Source: Streptomyces guryensis (GTDB lineage Bacteria > Actinomycetota > Actinomycetes > Streptomycetales > Streptomycetaceae). Taken from it: 64,000 nt of DNA. Shown here one piece after another: positions 16,852 through 24,826 of this stretch. The notes below the pieces were generated by a model. It ran no database searches and had not been told where the DNA came from. It saw nothing but the letters and a program-made list of their open reading frames with translations. The position numbers were made by a program, and so were the translations under genes. Location: assembly GCF_021261325.1 (NCBI RefSeq), contig NZ_JAJSBI010000028.1:1-64000 (forward strand), given 5' to 3'. How positions within the stretch are numbered: the first letter of the stretch is position 1; each line of letters starts with the position of its first letter.

Positions 16852-17712
16852 ATGAAGAAGAGTCACCCCATCCGGCGTGTCGTGCTGGCCACCGCCGCCA
16901 CCGTGTCGGGCGTCGTCCTGCTGCTGTCGCTGAAACCGGCGTCCGGCCCGAACGCCCAGGCGGCGGGTGCGGCCCCGCAGCAGACGGCGGCCTCGCAGGA
17001 GTCGCCCCAGGGCGGCACCGGGGCGGCCGGAAGCGGCACAGTCGACGGCGCCGTGGCCCAGACCCAGTACGGACCGGTCCAAGTCCGTATCACCGTCAGC
17101 AACGGCAAGATCACCAAGGCCGAGGCGATCCAGGCACCCAAGGGCGGCACCAGCGACCAGAAGACCGCCCTGTCCGTCCCCAAGCTGACCCAGGAGACGG
17201 TCGCCGCGCAGAGCGCGAAGATCGACTCGGTGTCCGGGGCGACGTACACGAGCAACGGCTACAAGCAGTCGCTGCAGTCGGCGATCGACAAGATGAAGGC
17301 GAGCGCGGGCTCTTCGCAGGGCGGCGGTTCCTCGCAGGGCGGCGCCACCCCTTCCCAGGGCGGCGGTGGGGGTTCGCAGGGCAGCGGCGCGGGCTCCTCC
17401 TCCGGCGGCTCCCAGGGCTCGGGCTCCGGGACCGCCCAGGCCAAGACCGTGACCGGCAGTGTCGCGCAGACCCAGTACGGACCGGTCCAGGTCCGTATCA
17501 CCGTCAGCAACGGCAAGATCACCAAGGCCGACGCGGTGCAGGCTCCCAAGGGCGGGCTCAGCGACCAGAAGACGGCGATGGCCGTCCCCAAGCTCAACCA
17601 GGAGGCGGTGGCGGCCGGCAGCGCGAAGATCGACTCGGTGTCGGGTGCCACGTACACGAGCAGCGGCTATATGCAGTCGCTGCAGTCGGCGCTGGACCAG
17701 GCCGGTGGCTGA
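16852..17712 (+). CDS. Exported protein with two FMN-binding domains
   Basis: A 286-residue extracytoplasmic flavoprotein. The N-terminus PIRRVVLATAATVSGVVLLLSL is a signal or anchor with an RR pair. Two FMN_bind domains (about 63-147 and 199-283) are joined by a flexible Gly/Ser/Gln linker. Each carries SGATYTS, with Thr131 and Thr267 the predicted FMN attachment sites. Parts of the two domains are nearly identical in DNA. Two flavins on a flexible chain recall PplA of the Listeria extracellular electron transfer system (known), although PplA is a lipoprotein. Its stop overlaps the ApbE start region. Confidence 0.87.
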   Translation: MKKSHPIRRVVLATAATVSGVVLLLSLKPASGPNAQAAGAAPQQTAASQESPQGGTGAAGSGTVDGAVAQTQYGPVQVRITVSNGKITKAEAIQAPKGGTSDQKTALSVPKLTQETVAAQSAKIDSVSGATYTSNGYKQSLQSAIDKMKASAGSSQGGGSSQGGATPSQGGGGGSQGSGAGSSSGGSQGSGSGTAQAKTVTGSVAQTQYGPVQVRITVSNGKITKADAVQAPKGGLSDQKTAMAVPKLNQEAVAAGSAKIDSVSGATYTSSGYMQSLQSALDQAGG

Positions 17713-18508
17713 GCCGGTGGCCGAGTCGGCAGAAGCTCCCGCCGCGGTGCGTCACGCGGAGGAGGTCATGGGGACCGTCTTCTCCTTCGACGTCCGCGGC
17801 GGGGAACCCGGTGCGGTGCAGGCGGCGCTGGAGGAGGCGATCGCCCAACTGCACCGGGTGAACGAGGTGTTCAGCACCTACCGCGACGACAGCCAGGTCT
17901 CCCGGCTGGCGCGGGGTGAACTGACCGTGGAGCAGTGCGCTCCCGAGGTCGCCGAGGTGCTGGCACTGGGCGCCGAGGCGGAGCGGGTGAGCGACGGCTG
18001 GTTCAGCATGCGCTACGAGGGGCGGCTGGATCCCACCGGCATCGTCAAGGGCTGGGCCGCCGAGCGCGCGGCACGGCTGCTGGCGGCCACCCCCGGGGTG
18101 AGCGGCGTGAGCATGAACGGCGGCGGGGACGTCCAGCTGCTCGGCGCGCCCGAACCGCACCGGCCCTGGCGGGTCGGGGTGGCGGACCCGCTGCGTCCGG
18201 GCGGGCTCGCGGCGGTCGTCTCCGCGGCGGGCGCGGACGAGCTGGCGGTGGCCACCTCCGGCACCGCCGAGCGCGGCGCCCACATCGTCGACCCCCGCAC
18301 GGGCCGCTCCGCGGTGACCGACCTGGTGGCGGTGACCGTGGTGGCCCCGAAGCTGACCTGGGCGGACTGCTGGGCCACGGCGGCGTTCGCGATGGGCTCG
18401 CGGGGCGGCCTGCGCTGGCTGGAGTCCCTGCCGGACGTGGAGGCCTTGCTGATCACGGCAGGCGACGAGGTGAGATGCACAGGAGGCCTGGCATCCCGCC
18501 TGGGGTAG
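17705..18508 (+). CDS. apbE: FAD:protein FMN transferase
   Basis: Transfers FMN from FAD to a Thr in SGAT motifs, so it should flavinylate the three FMN_bind domains encoded just upstream. Motifs seen: MGTVFSFDV, FSTYRDDSQVSRL, DPTGIVKGWAAERA, MNGGGDVQLLG, VATSGTAERG with HIVDPRTGRS, and the metal-site ADCWATAAFAMG. I chose the GTG at 17705, which overlaps the previous stop; GTG 17717 or ATG 17768 are alternatives. At about 267 residues it is compact and has no signal peptide or lipobox, unlike many ApbE proteins. Flavin attachment may therefore happen before export. Confidence 0.88.
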   Translation: MAEPVAESAEAPAAVRHAEEVMGTVFSFDVRGGEPGAVQAALEEAIAQLHRVNEVFSTYRDDSQVSRLARGELTVEQCAPEVAEVLALGAEAERVSDGWFSMRYEGRLDPTGIVKGWAAERAARLLAATPGVSGVSMNGGGDVQLLGAPEPHRPWRVGVADPLRPGGLAAVVSAAGADELAVATSGTAERGAHIVDPRTGRSAVTDLVAVTVVAPKLTWADCWATAAFAMGSRGGLRWLESLPDVEALLITAGDEVRCTGGLASRLG

Positions 18509-18511
18509 GAC

Positions 18512-18545
18512 AGCGCCCCTTCAGAGGCGCGGGGAACTGCGCGAG
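18512..18545 (-). repeat. Dispersed GC-rich repeat, copy b
   Basis: GGCGCGGGGAACTGCGCGA is read on the plus strand, so the copy is inverted relative to copy a. CGCCCCTTCAGAGGCG can form a hairpin. It fills the gap between the convergent apbE and argR genes. Confidence 0.65.
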
Positions 18546-18586
18546 CCCCCCGGCCCGCAGTCGGCGGACAACGGCAAGTCCCCCTC

Positions 18587-19126
18587 TCAGTGGCCGTTCT
18601 GAGCCAACCTCAACAAATGCCCGGCCAGCGCATTACCCCCACTCGGATCCCGGCTGATCAGCAACAACGTGTCGTCACCGGCAATCGTGCCGAGGATGTC
18701 GTGCAGTTCGGCCTGGTCGATCGCCGAGGCCAGGAACTGCGCAGCCCCCGGAGGCGTCCGCAGAACAACGAGATTCGCCGACGCCTCCGCGGAGATCAGC
18801 AGCTCCTGCGACAGGCGCCGCATCCGCTCTTCCTTCGCCGACTCCCCCAGCGGCGCCCGCGGGGTCCGGAAACCCCCCTCGCTCGGCACCGCGTAGATCA
18901 GGTCGCCGTCGTTGTTGCGGATCTTCACCGCGTTGAGCTCGTCCAGGTCCCGGCTCAACGTCGCCTGCGTGACGTTCAGACCGTCGTCGGCCAACAACTT
19001 GGCCAACTGGCTCTGGGACCGCACCGGTTGCCGGTTGAGGATGTCCACGATCCGGCGGTGGCGTGCGGTGCGGGTCTGCGGCACGGCAGGCCCGGCGTGC
19101 TGTGCGTCGTCCTGCGCGTGACTCAT
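18587..19126 (-). CDS. argR: Arginine repressor
   Basis: Arginine-responsive repressor of the arg genes, a hexamer when arginine is bound (known of the family). The N-terminal winged helix shows SQSQLAKLLADDGLNVTQATLSRDLDEL, split here by the recognition helix around TQATLSRDL. The C-terminal oligomerisation and arginine-binding domain contains GTIAGDDTLLLI. 179 residues is usual for Streptomyces, with a short N-terminal extension. It follows argD by 7 bases as the last gene of the argCJBDR operon, so it is controlled by its own product at the argC promoter. Confidence 0.97.
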   Translation of the reverse strand: MSHAQDDAQHAGPAVPQTRTARHRRIVDILNRQPVRSQSQLAKLLADDGLNVTQATLSRDLDELNAVKIRNNDGDLIYAVPSEGGFRTPRAPLGESAKEERMRRLSQELLISAEASANLVVLRTPPGAAQFLASAIDQAELHDILGTIAGDDTLLLISRDPSGGNALAGHLLRLAQNGH

Positions 19127-19133
19127 CGTCGTC

Positions 19134-20327
19134 TCATTCTCCGGATCCGTCCCCGTTGGTGTGGTCCAGGATGCCGGGGAGCGCCCGGAGGAACGCGTCC
19201 ACCTCGTCGTCGCCGAGTGTCAGCGGCGGCATCAGCCGGACGACGTCGGGGGCGGGCGCGTTCACCAGGAATCCGGCCTCCTGAGCCGCCTGGCGCGTCT
19301 GGGGCGCGAGCGGCTCGGTGAGCACGATACCCAGGAGGAGGCCCGCGCCCCGGACATGGTCGATCAACGGGTGGCCCAGTGACTCGATTCCGTCCCGCAG
19401 CTTCTCGCTCTGCTGCTTGACGTTCTCCAGCAGCCCCTCGTTCTCGATCGTGTCCAGGACGGCGAGTCCGGCGGCGCAGGCGACCGGGTTGCCGCCGAAG
19501 GTCGTGCCGTGGTGCCCGGGCCGCAGCAGCTCGGCGGCCCGCCCGAAGGCGACGGTGGCGCCCAGCGGCAGTCCGCCGCCGAGACCCTTGGCGAGGGTGA
19601 CGACGTCCGGCAGGACGCCCTCGTGGGCCTGGTACTCGAACCAGTGGCCGGTACGGCCGATTCCGGTCTGCACCTCGTCCAGGACCAGCAGCGCTCCGGT
19701 CGCGGCGGTGATCGCCCGGGCGGCCTTCAGATAGCCGACGGGCGGCACGACGACGCCGATCTCGCCCTGGATCGGCTCCAGGATGACCAGCGCGGTCTCC
19801 TGGGTGACCGCGGCCGCGAGGGCCTGCGCGTCGCCGAACGGCACATGCGTGACGTCACCGGGCAGCGGCAGGAACGGCTCCCGCTTGCCCTGCTGGCCGG
19901 TCATCGCGAGGGCGCCCATGGTGCGGCCGTGGAAGGCACCTTCGGTGGCGACGACGTGGGTCCGCCCGGTCAGCCGGCCGATCTTGAAGGCGGCCTCGTT
20001 GGCCTCGGCGCCCGAGTTGCAGAAGAACACCCTGCCGTCCCGCCCGAACAGCTGCAGCAGCCGCTCGGCAAGGGTCACGGTGGGCTCGGACATGAAGAAG
20101 TTGGAGATGTGGCCGAGCGAGCCGATCTGCCGGCTGACGGCCTCGACGACCGCCGGGTGGGCGTGGCCGAGCGCGTTGACCGCGATTCCGCCGACGAAGT
20201 CGACGTACTCCGTGCCGTCGGCGTCCCACACCTTGGCGCCCTCGCCGCGCACCAGGGGCAGCAGCGGGGTGCCGTAGTTGTTCATGAGCGCGCCCTGCCA
20301 CCGCGCGGTCAGTTCCTGGTTGCTCAC
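19134..20327 (-). CDS. argD: Acetylornithine aminotransferase
   Basis: PLP-dependent class III aminotransferase that converts N-acetylglutamate semialdehyde to N-acetylornithine. The GTG start at 20327 overlaps the argB stop by four bases. Motifs include FCNSGAEANEAAFK, the Asp of LVLDEVQTGIGRTG and the Schiff-base Lys in TLAKGLGGGLPLGA. Its 397 residues are full length. Translationally coupled within argCJBDR. Confidence 0.97.
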   Translation of the reverse strand: MSNQELTARWQGALMNNYGTPLLPLVRGEGAKVWDADGTEYVDFVGGIAVNALGHAHPAVVEAVSRQIGSLGHISNFFMSEPTVTLAERLLQLFGRDGRVFFCNSGAEANEAAFKIGRLTGRTHVVATEGAFHGRTMGALAMTGQQGKREPFLPLPGDVTHVPFGDAQALAAAVTQETALVILEPIQGEIGVVVPPVGYLKAARAITAATGALLVLDEVQTGIGRTGHWFEYQAHEGVLPDVVTLAKGLGGGLPLGATVAFGRAAELLRPGHHGTTFGGNPVACAAGLAVLDTIENEGLLENVKQQSEKLRDGIESLGHPLIDHVRGAGLLLGIVLTEPLAPQTRQAAQEAGFLVNAPAPDVVRLMPPLTLGDDEVDAFLRALPGILDHTNGDGSGE

Positions 20328-21238
20328 GACTCCCCCTGTACGTGCGGATTCTCGTCCGGCACGACCATCGTGCCGATGCCTTCGTCGGTGAAGATCTCCA
20401 GCAGGATCGAGTGCTGGACCCGGCCGTCGATGACGCGGGCGGTGGTGACGCCGTTGCGCACGGCGTGCAGACAGCCCTCCATCTTCGGCACCATGCCGGA
20501 GCTCAGCTCCGGCAGCAGCTTCTCCAGTTGGGAAGCGGTGAGGCGGCTGATGACCTCGTCGCTGTGGGGCCAGTCCTCGTAGAGACCCTCGACGTCCGTG
20601 AGGACCATGAGGGTCTCGGCGCCCAGCGCGGCAGCGAGTGCCGCAGCCGCCGTGTCGGCATTGACGTTGTAGACATGTCCGTCGTCCTGGCTGCGGGCGA
20701 TCGAGGAGACGACCGGGATACGGCCGTCGGCGAGGAGTGCCTCGATCACGCCCGTGTCGATCTCGGTGATCTCGCCGACCCGCCCGATGTCGACCAGCTC
20801 GCCGTCGATCTCGGGCTGGTGCTTGGTGGCGGTGATGGTGTGCGCGTCCTCGCCGGTGAGGCCGATGGCCAGCGGGCCGTGCTGGTTGAGCAGCCCGACC
20901 AGCTCGCGCTGGACCTGTCCGGCGAGCACCATGCGTACGACGTCCATGGCGTCCTCGGTGGTGACGCGCAGGCCGGCCTTGAACTCGCTGACGATGCCGT
21001 GCTGGTCGAGGGCGGCGCTGATCTGCGGGCCGCCGCCGTGCACGACGACCGGCTTGAGACCGGCGTGGTGCAGGAAGACGACGTCCTGCGCGAAGGCGGC
21101 CTTGAGGTCCTCGTCGATCATGGCGTTGCCGCCGAACTTGATGACGACCGTCTTGCCGTTGTGCCTGACCAGCCAGGGCAGCGCCTCGATGAGGATCTGG
21201 GCCTTGGGGAGCGCGGTGTGCTTACGAGTGGTGCTCAT
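20324..21238 (-). CDS. argB: Acetylglutamate kinase
   Basis: Phosphorylates N-acetylglutamate. 304 residues with VVIKFGGNAM for ATP phosphate binding, VVHGGGPQI for the substrate and YNVNADTAAAALA near the C-terminus. The ATG at 21238 overlaps the argJ stop (ATGA). The N-terminal helix typical of arginine-inhibited hexameric kinases seems present (KAQILIEALPWL), so feedback control is plausible. Confidence 0.97.
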   Translation of the reverse strand: MSTTRKHTALPKAQILIEALPWLVRHNGKTVVIKFGGNAMIDEDLKAAFAQDVVFLHHAGLKPVVVHGGGPQISAALDQHGIVSEFKAGLRVTTEDAMDVVRMVLAGQVQRELVGLLNQHGPLAIGLTGEDAHTITATKHQPEIDGELVDIGRVGEITEIDTGVIEALLADGRIPVVSSIARSQDDGHVYNVNADTAAAALAAALGAETLMVLTDVEGLYEDWPHSDEVISRLTASQLEKLLPELSSGMVPKMEGCLHAVRNGVTTARVIDGRVQHSILLEIFTDEGIGTMVVPDENPHVQGES

Positions 21239-22386
21239 GAGGAATAGGCGCTGTTCTCGTGGACGTAGTCGGCGGTGAGGTCGTTGGTCCAGATGGTGGC
21301 GGTCTCGGACCCGGCGGCGAGGTCGGCGACGATGTGCACCTCGCGGTAGCGCATGTCGACCTTCTCGCGGTCCTCGCCGACGCCGCCGTTCTTGCAGACC
21401 CAGACGCCGTTGATGGCGACGTTGAGCCGGTCCGCCTCGAAGGCGGCCTTGGTGGTGCCGATCGCGGAGAGGACCCGGCCCCAGTTGGGGTCCTCGCCGT
21501 GGATGGCGCACTTGAGGAGGTTGTTGCGGGCGATGGAGCGGCCCACCTCGACGGCGTCGTCCTCGCTGGCCGCGTTGACCACCTCGACCTTGATGTCCTT
21601 GCTGGCGCCCTCGGCGTCCCGGATGAGCTGCTGTCCGAGGTCGTCGCAGACCTGCCGTACGGCTTCCGCGAACTCCCCGTATTCCGGGGTCACTTCGGCG
21701 GATCCGGAGGCGAGCAGCAGAACCGTGTCGTTGGTGGACATGCAGCCGTCGGAGTCGACCCGGTCGAAGGTCGTGCGCGTCGCCGCCCGGAGCGCCTTGT
21801 CCAGTACGTCGTTGTCGAGGGCGGCGTCGGTGGTGAGGACGACCAGCATGGTGGCCAGGCCGGGGGCGAGCATGCCCGCGCCCTTCGCCATGCCGCCCAC
21901 CGTCCAGCCGTCCTTCGTCACGACGGACGTCTTGTGGACGGTGTCGGTGGTCTTGATGGCGATGGCGGCCTTCTCACCGCCGTGCTCGCTCAGGGCCTCG
22001 GCCGCCGTCTCGACTCCCGGCAGGAGCTTGTCCATCGGGAGCAGGACGCCGATGAGTCCGGTGGAGCAGACGGCGACCTCGATGGCGCCCCGGCCGAGGA
22101 CCTCGGCGGCCTTCTCGGCGGTGGCGTGCGTGTCCTGGAACCCCTTCGGGCCCGTACAGGCGTTGGCGCCACCGGAGTTGAGGACCACGGCGGAGACCTG
22201 ACCGCCCTTGAGGACCTGCTCGGACCACAGCACCGGCGCGGCCTTCACACGGTTGGAGGTGAAGACACCGGCGGCGGCGCGGCGCGGACCGTTGTTGACC
22301 ACGAGGGCCAGGTCCGGGTTGCCGTTCTCCTTGATTCCGGCGGCGATGCCCGCAGCCTGGAATCCCTTGGCTGCCGTGACGCTCAC
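21235..22386 (-). CDS. argJ: Bifunctional ornithine acetyltransferase / glutamate N-acetyltransferase
   Basis: Moves the acetyl group from N-acetylornithine to glutamate, closing the acetyl cycle. The 383-residue precursor is expected to cut itself before the nucleophile Thr in CMSTNDT. The GTG at 22386 overlaps the argC stop (GTGA). GGANACTG and the C-terminal NDLTADYVHENSAYSS are typical. Because argJ is present, argA and argE are not needed for the cycle once it is primed. Confidence 0.97.
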   Translation of the reverse strand: MSVTAAKGFQAAGIAAGIKENGNPDLALVVNNGPRRAAAGVFTSNRVKAAPVLWSEQVLKGGQVSAVVLNSGGANACTGPKGFQDTHATAEKAAEVLGRGAIEVAVCSTGLIGVLLPMDKLLPGVETAAEALSEHGGEKAAIAIKTTDTVHKTSVVTKDGWTVGGMAKGAGMLAPGLATMLVVLTTDAALDNDVLDKALRAATRTTFDRVDSDGCMSTNDTVLLLASGSAEVTPEYGEFAEAVRQVCDDLGQQLIRDAEGASKDIKVEVVNAASEDDAVEVGRSIARNNLLKCAIHGEDPNWGRVLSAIGTTKAAFEADRLNVAINGVWVCKNGGVGEDREKVDMRYREVHIVADLAAGSETATIWTNDLTADYVHENSAYSS

Positions 22387-23411
22387 GGTGCGACTCCGAT
22401 CGTGGAAAGCCCCGTGGACTCGTCGAGTCCGAGGGCGAGGTTCATGCTCTGGACGGCACCGCCCGCGGTGCCCTTGGTCAGGTTGTCGATGGCGCTGATC
22501 GCGATGATGCGGCCGGCGGCCTCGTCGTACGCGACCTGTACCTGAACGGCGTTGGAACCGTGGACGGACGCAGTGGCGGGCCACTGTCCCTCGGGCAGCA
22601 GGTGGACGAAGGGCTCGTCGGCGAAGGCCTTCTCGTAGGCGGCGCGCACGGACTCGGCGGTCACGCCCGGCCTGGCCTTCGCGCTGCAGGTGGCGAGGAT
22701 GCCGCGGGGCATCGGTGCGAGGGTCGGTGTGAAGGAGACGGAGACCCGCTGCCCGGCCGCCGCGCTGAAGTTCTGGATCATCTCGGGGGTGTGCCGGTGC
22801 CCGCCACCGACGCCGTACGGGGACATGGAGCCCATGACCTCGCTGCCCAGCAGATGGGGCTTGGGCGCCTTGCCCGCGCCGGAGGTGCCGGAGGCGGCGA
22901 CGATCACGGCCTCGTTCTCGGCGAGTCCGGCGGCGTAGGCCGGGAAGAGGGCCAGGGTGGCGGCCGTCGGGTAGCAGCCGGGTACCGCGATGCGCTTGGA
23001 CCCCTCCAGCGCGGCGCGGCCACCCGGCAGTTCGGGGAGGCCGTACGGCCAGGTCCCGGCGTGCGCGGAGCCGTAGAACCTCTCCCAGTCGGCCGCGTCC
23101 TTGAGCCGGAAGTCGGCACCCATGTCGACCACGAGGACGTCCGGGCCGAGCTGCTCGGCGACGGCGGCGGACTGGCCGTGGGGCAGGGCGAGGAACACCA
23201 CATCATGCCCTGCGAGCACCTCCGGGGTGGTCTCCTGGAGTATCCGGTCGGCCAGCGGCAGCAGATGCGGCTGCAGGGCGCCGAGCCGCTGGCCCGCGTT
23301 GGAGTTGCCGGTCAGGGCCCCGATCTCGATCTCGGGGTGCGCCAGGAGCAGACGCAGCAGCTCTCCGCCCGCGTACCCGCTCGCTCCGGCCACTGCCGCA
23401 CGTACCGCCAT
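22383..23411 (-). CDS. argC: N-acetyl-gamma-glutamyl-phosphate reductase
   Basis: NADPH-dependent reduction of N-acetylglutamyl phosphate to the semialdehyde, first gene of argCJBDR. The nucleotide-binding GASGYAGGELLRLL and active-site Cys in VPGCYPTAA are present, and 342 residues is normal. A strong GGAGGAGG lies upstream of the ATG at 23411. It is preceded by a promoter with TGCAT sites. Confidence 0.97.
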   Translation of the reverse strand: MAVRAAVAGASGYAGGELLRLLLAHPEIEIGALTGNSNAGQRLGALQPHLLPLADRILQETTPEVLAGHDVVFLALPHGQSAAVAEQLGPDVLVVDMGADFRLKDAADWERFYGSAHAGTWPYGLPELPGGRAALEGSKRIAVPGCYPTAATLALFPAYAAGLAENEAVIVAASGTSGAGKAPKPHLLGSEVMGSMSPYGVGGGHRHTPEMIQNFSAAAGQRVSVSFTPTLAPMPRGILATCSAKARPGVTAESVRAAYEKAFADEPFVHLLPEGQWPATASVHGSNAVQVQVAYDEAAGRIIAISAIDNLTKGTAGGAVQSMNLALGLDESTGLSTIGVAP

Positions 23412-23435
23412 GTCATCCTCCTCCTGGATGGCATG

Positions 23436-23464
23436 ACTATACGTATCGATGCACGTTTATGCAA
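23436..23464 (-). promoter_or_regulatory. argC promoter with ARG-box-like sites
   Basis: On the minus strand TTGCAT (23464-23459), a 17-base spacer and TATAGT (23441-23436). TGCAT recurs inside the spacer (AAACGTGCATCGATACG) and ATGC follows the -10, matching the half-site style of the argG promoter. The -35 box overlaps the last codons of the upstream gtrA-like gene. Confidence 0.72.
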
Positions 23465-23855
23465 TCGGAGCGGGGGCCGCCTTCGGGAGCATGATCCGGC
23501 GGGAGACGACGAAGGTCACCGGGATGGCCGCCAGGGACGCGAGCAGCGGGGCGAAGCGGCTGCTGAAGTGCAGGAGGTCGACCAGGACATAGACACCGAC
23601 CGTCGTGCTGAGGAAATTCGCGGCGTTCGTCAGGGGAAACAAGATGAATTTCCGCAGGGTGGGGCGTGTCCGATAGGTGAATCGCGCATTGAGAAAAAAC
23701 GAACCGGTCAGGCTGAGCGCGGTCGCCAGGATATGCGCGAGGAGGTAGGGGAAACGAGCGAGGAGCAGTAGGTAGGCGGCGTAATACGTGCCCGTGTTGA
23801 CGACGCCGATCACGGCGAAGGTGAGCATCTGCCGGGAAACAAGTGGGGTGCGCAT
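23457..23855 (-). CDS. GtrA-family membrane protein, probable lipid-linked sugar flippase
   Basis: A 132-residue protein with four predicted spans. GtrA/GtcA proteins are thought to flip polyprenyl-phosphate-linked single sugars across the membrane. The core FAVIGVVNTGTYYAAYLLL and the span-3 pattern FLLNARFTY-like FFLNARFTY are typical. The ATG at 23855 overlaps the upstream GT2 stop (TGATG). Codon use is visibly less GC-rich (ATTCGCGGCG, AAATTCATC style) than in the arg genes. It is the last gene of a YfhO-GT2-GtrA operon, and its end overlaps the argC promoter. Confidence 0.87.
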   Translation of the reverse strand: MRTPLVSRQMLTFAVIGVVNTGTYYAAYLLLLARFPYLLAHILATALSLTGSFFLNARFTYRTRPTLRKFILFPLTNAANFLSTTVGVYVLVDLLHFSSRFAPLLASLAAIPVTFVVSRRIMLPKAAPAPIA

Positions 23856-24805
23856 CAGGGAATGAGGTCCTTCGCCCGGTCCACGTTGCTCGCCTTCACC
23901 AGGAAGTGCGGGCGCCGTTTGACCTCGTAGTAGATACGGCCGGTGTACTCACCGATGACCCCGAGCATGACCATCTGCACCCCGGCGACACCGGTGACGG
24001 CGGTGATGATGGTGACATAGCCGGGCGTCTGCACGCCGTTGACGAGCGCGGCGCCCACGATCCACGCGGTGTACAGACCGGCGCACAGCAGCAGGCCCAT
24101 GCCCAGGTAGAGGGCGAGGCGCAGGGGCCTGTTGTTGAAGGAGAGCAGCCCGTCGATCCCGTAGTTGAGCAGGCTGCGCAGGCTCCAGGAGCTGCGGCCG
24201 GCCTCGCGGACGGCGTTCTCGTACTCGAAGGTGGTGCTCGGGAACCCCACCCAGGCGAACAGGCCCTTGGAGAAGCGGTTGTACTCGGTGAGGTCCAGGA
24301 CCGCGTCCACCACCCGGCGGGACATCAGCCGGAAGTCACCGACGCCGTCGACGAGTTCCACGTCGACGAGACGGTTGATGAGCCGGTAGTAGAGGCGGGC
24401 GGTGACGGTGCGGGTCATCCGGTCACCGGTCCTGGTGCGCTTGGCGATGACCTGGTCGTAGCCCTCCTTGCGCAGGTCCACCATGCGCTTGATCAGTTCC
24501 GGCGGATGCTGGAGGTCCGCGTCCATGACGATCACGGAGTCTCCCGTGGCGTGCCGCAGGCCGGCCAGCAGCGCGGCCTCCTTGCCGAAGTTGCGGCTGA
24601 AGGAGACGTAGCGCACGCGCGCGTCGCGGTCGGCGAGCCGCTCCAGCGCGGCGAGCGTACGGTCGCGGCTGCCGTCGTCGACGTACACGAACTCCATGTC
24701 GTGACCGAGCGGAAGGAGCTCCTCCGCGACCTTCTGGACCTGGTCGTGGAAGCGCTCGATGACGTCTTCTTCGTTGTAGCAGGGTGCGACGATCGATATG
24801 AGCAT
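23855..24805 (-). CDS. GT2 glycosyltransferase, polyprenyl-phosphate sugar synthase-like
   Basis: A family 2 glycosyltransferase of the DPM1/CsbB/GtrB type that would load a sugar onto undecaprenyl phosphate at the inner membrane face. The N-terminal catalytic domain shows IVAPCYNEED, VYVDDGSRDRT, the DAD of VMDADLQHPPE and FSRNFGKEAALLAG. Two C-terminal spans (about residues 225-285) anchor it, with the family-typical GVIGEYTGRIYYEVKRRP at the end. 316 residues. Its start is 21 bases after the yfhO-like stop. Confidence 0.9.
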   Translation of the reverse strand: MLISIVAPCYNEEDVIERFHDQVQKVAEELLPLGHDMEFVYVDDGSRDRTLAALERLADRDARVRYVSFSRNFGKEAALLAGLRHATGDSVIVMDADLQHPPELIKRMVDLRKEGYDQVIAKRTRTGDRMTRTVTARLYYRLINRLVDVELVDGVGDFRLMSRRVVDAVLDLTEYNRFSKGLFAWVGFPSTTFEYENAVREAGRSSWSLRSLLNYGIDGLLSFNNRPLRLALYLGMGLLLCAGLYTAWIVGAALVNGVQTPGYVTIITAVTGVAGVQMVMLGVIGEYTGRIYYEVKRRPHFLVKASNVDRAKDLIP

Positions 24806-24826
24806 GGTTTTCCCCTGGGGACGCGG

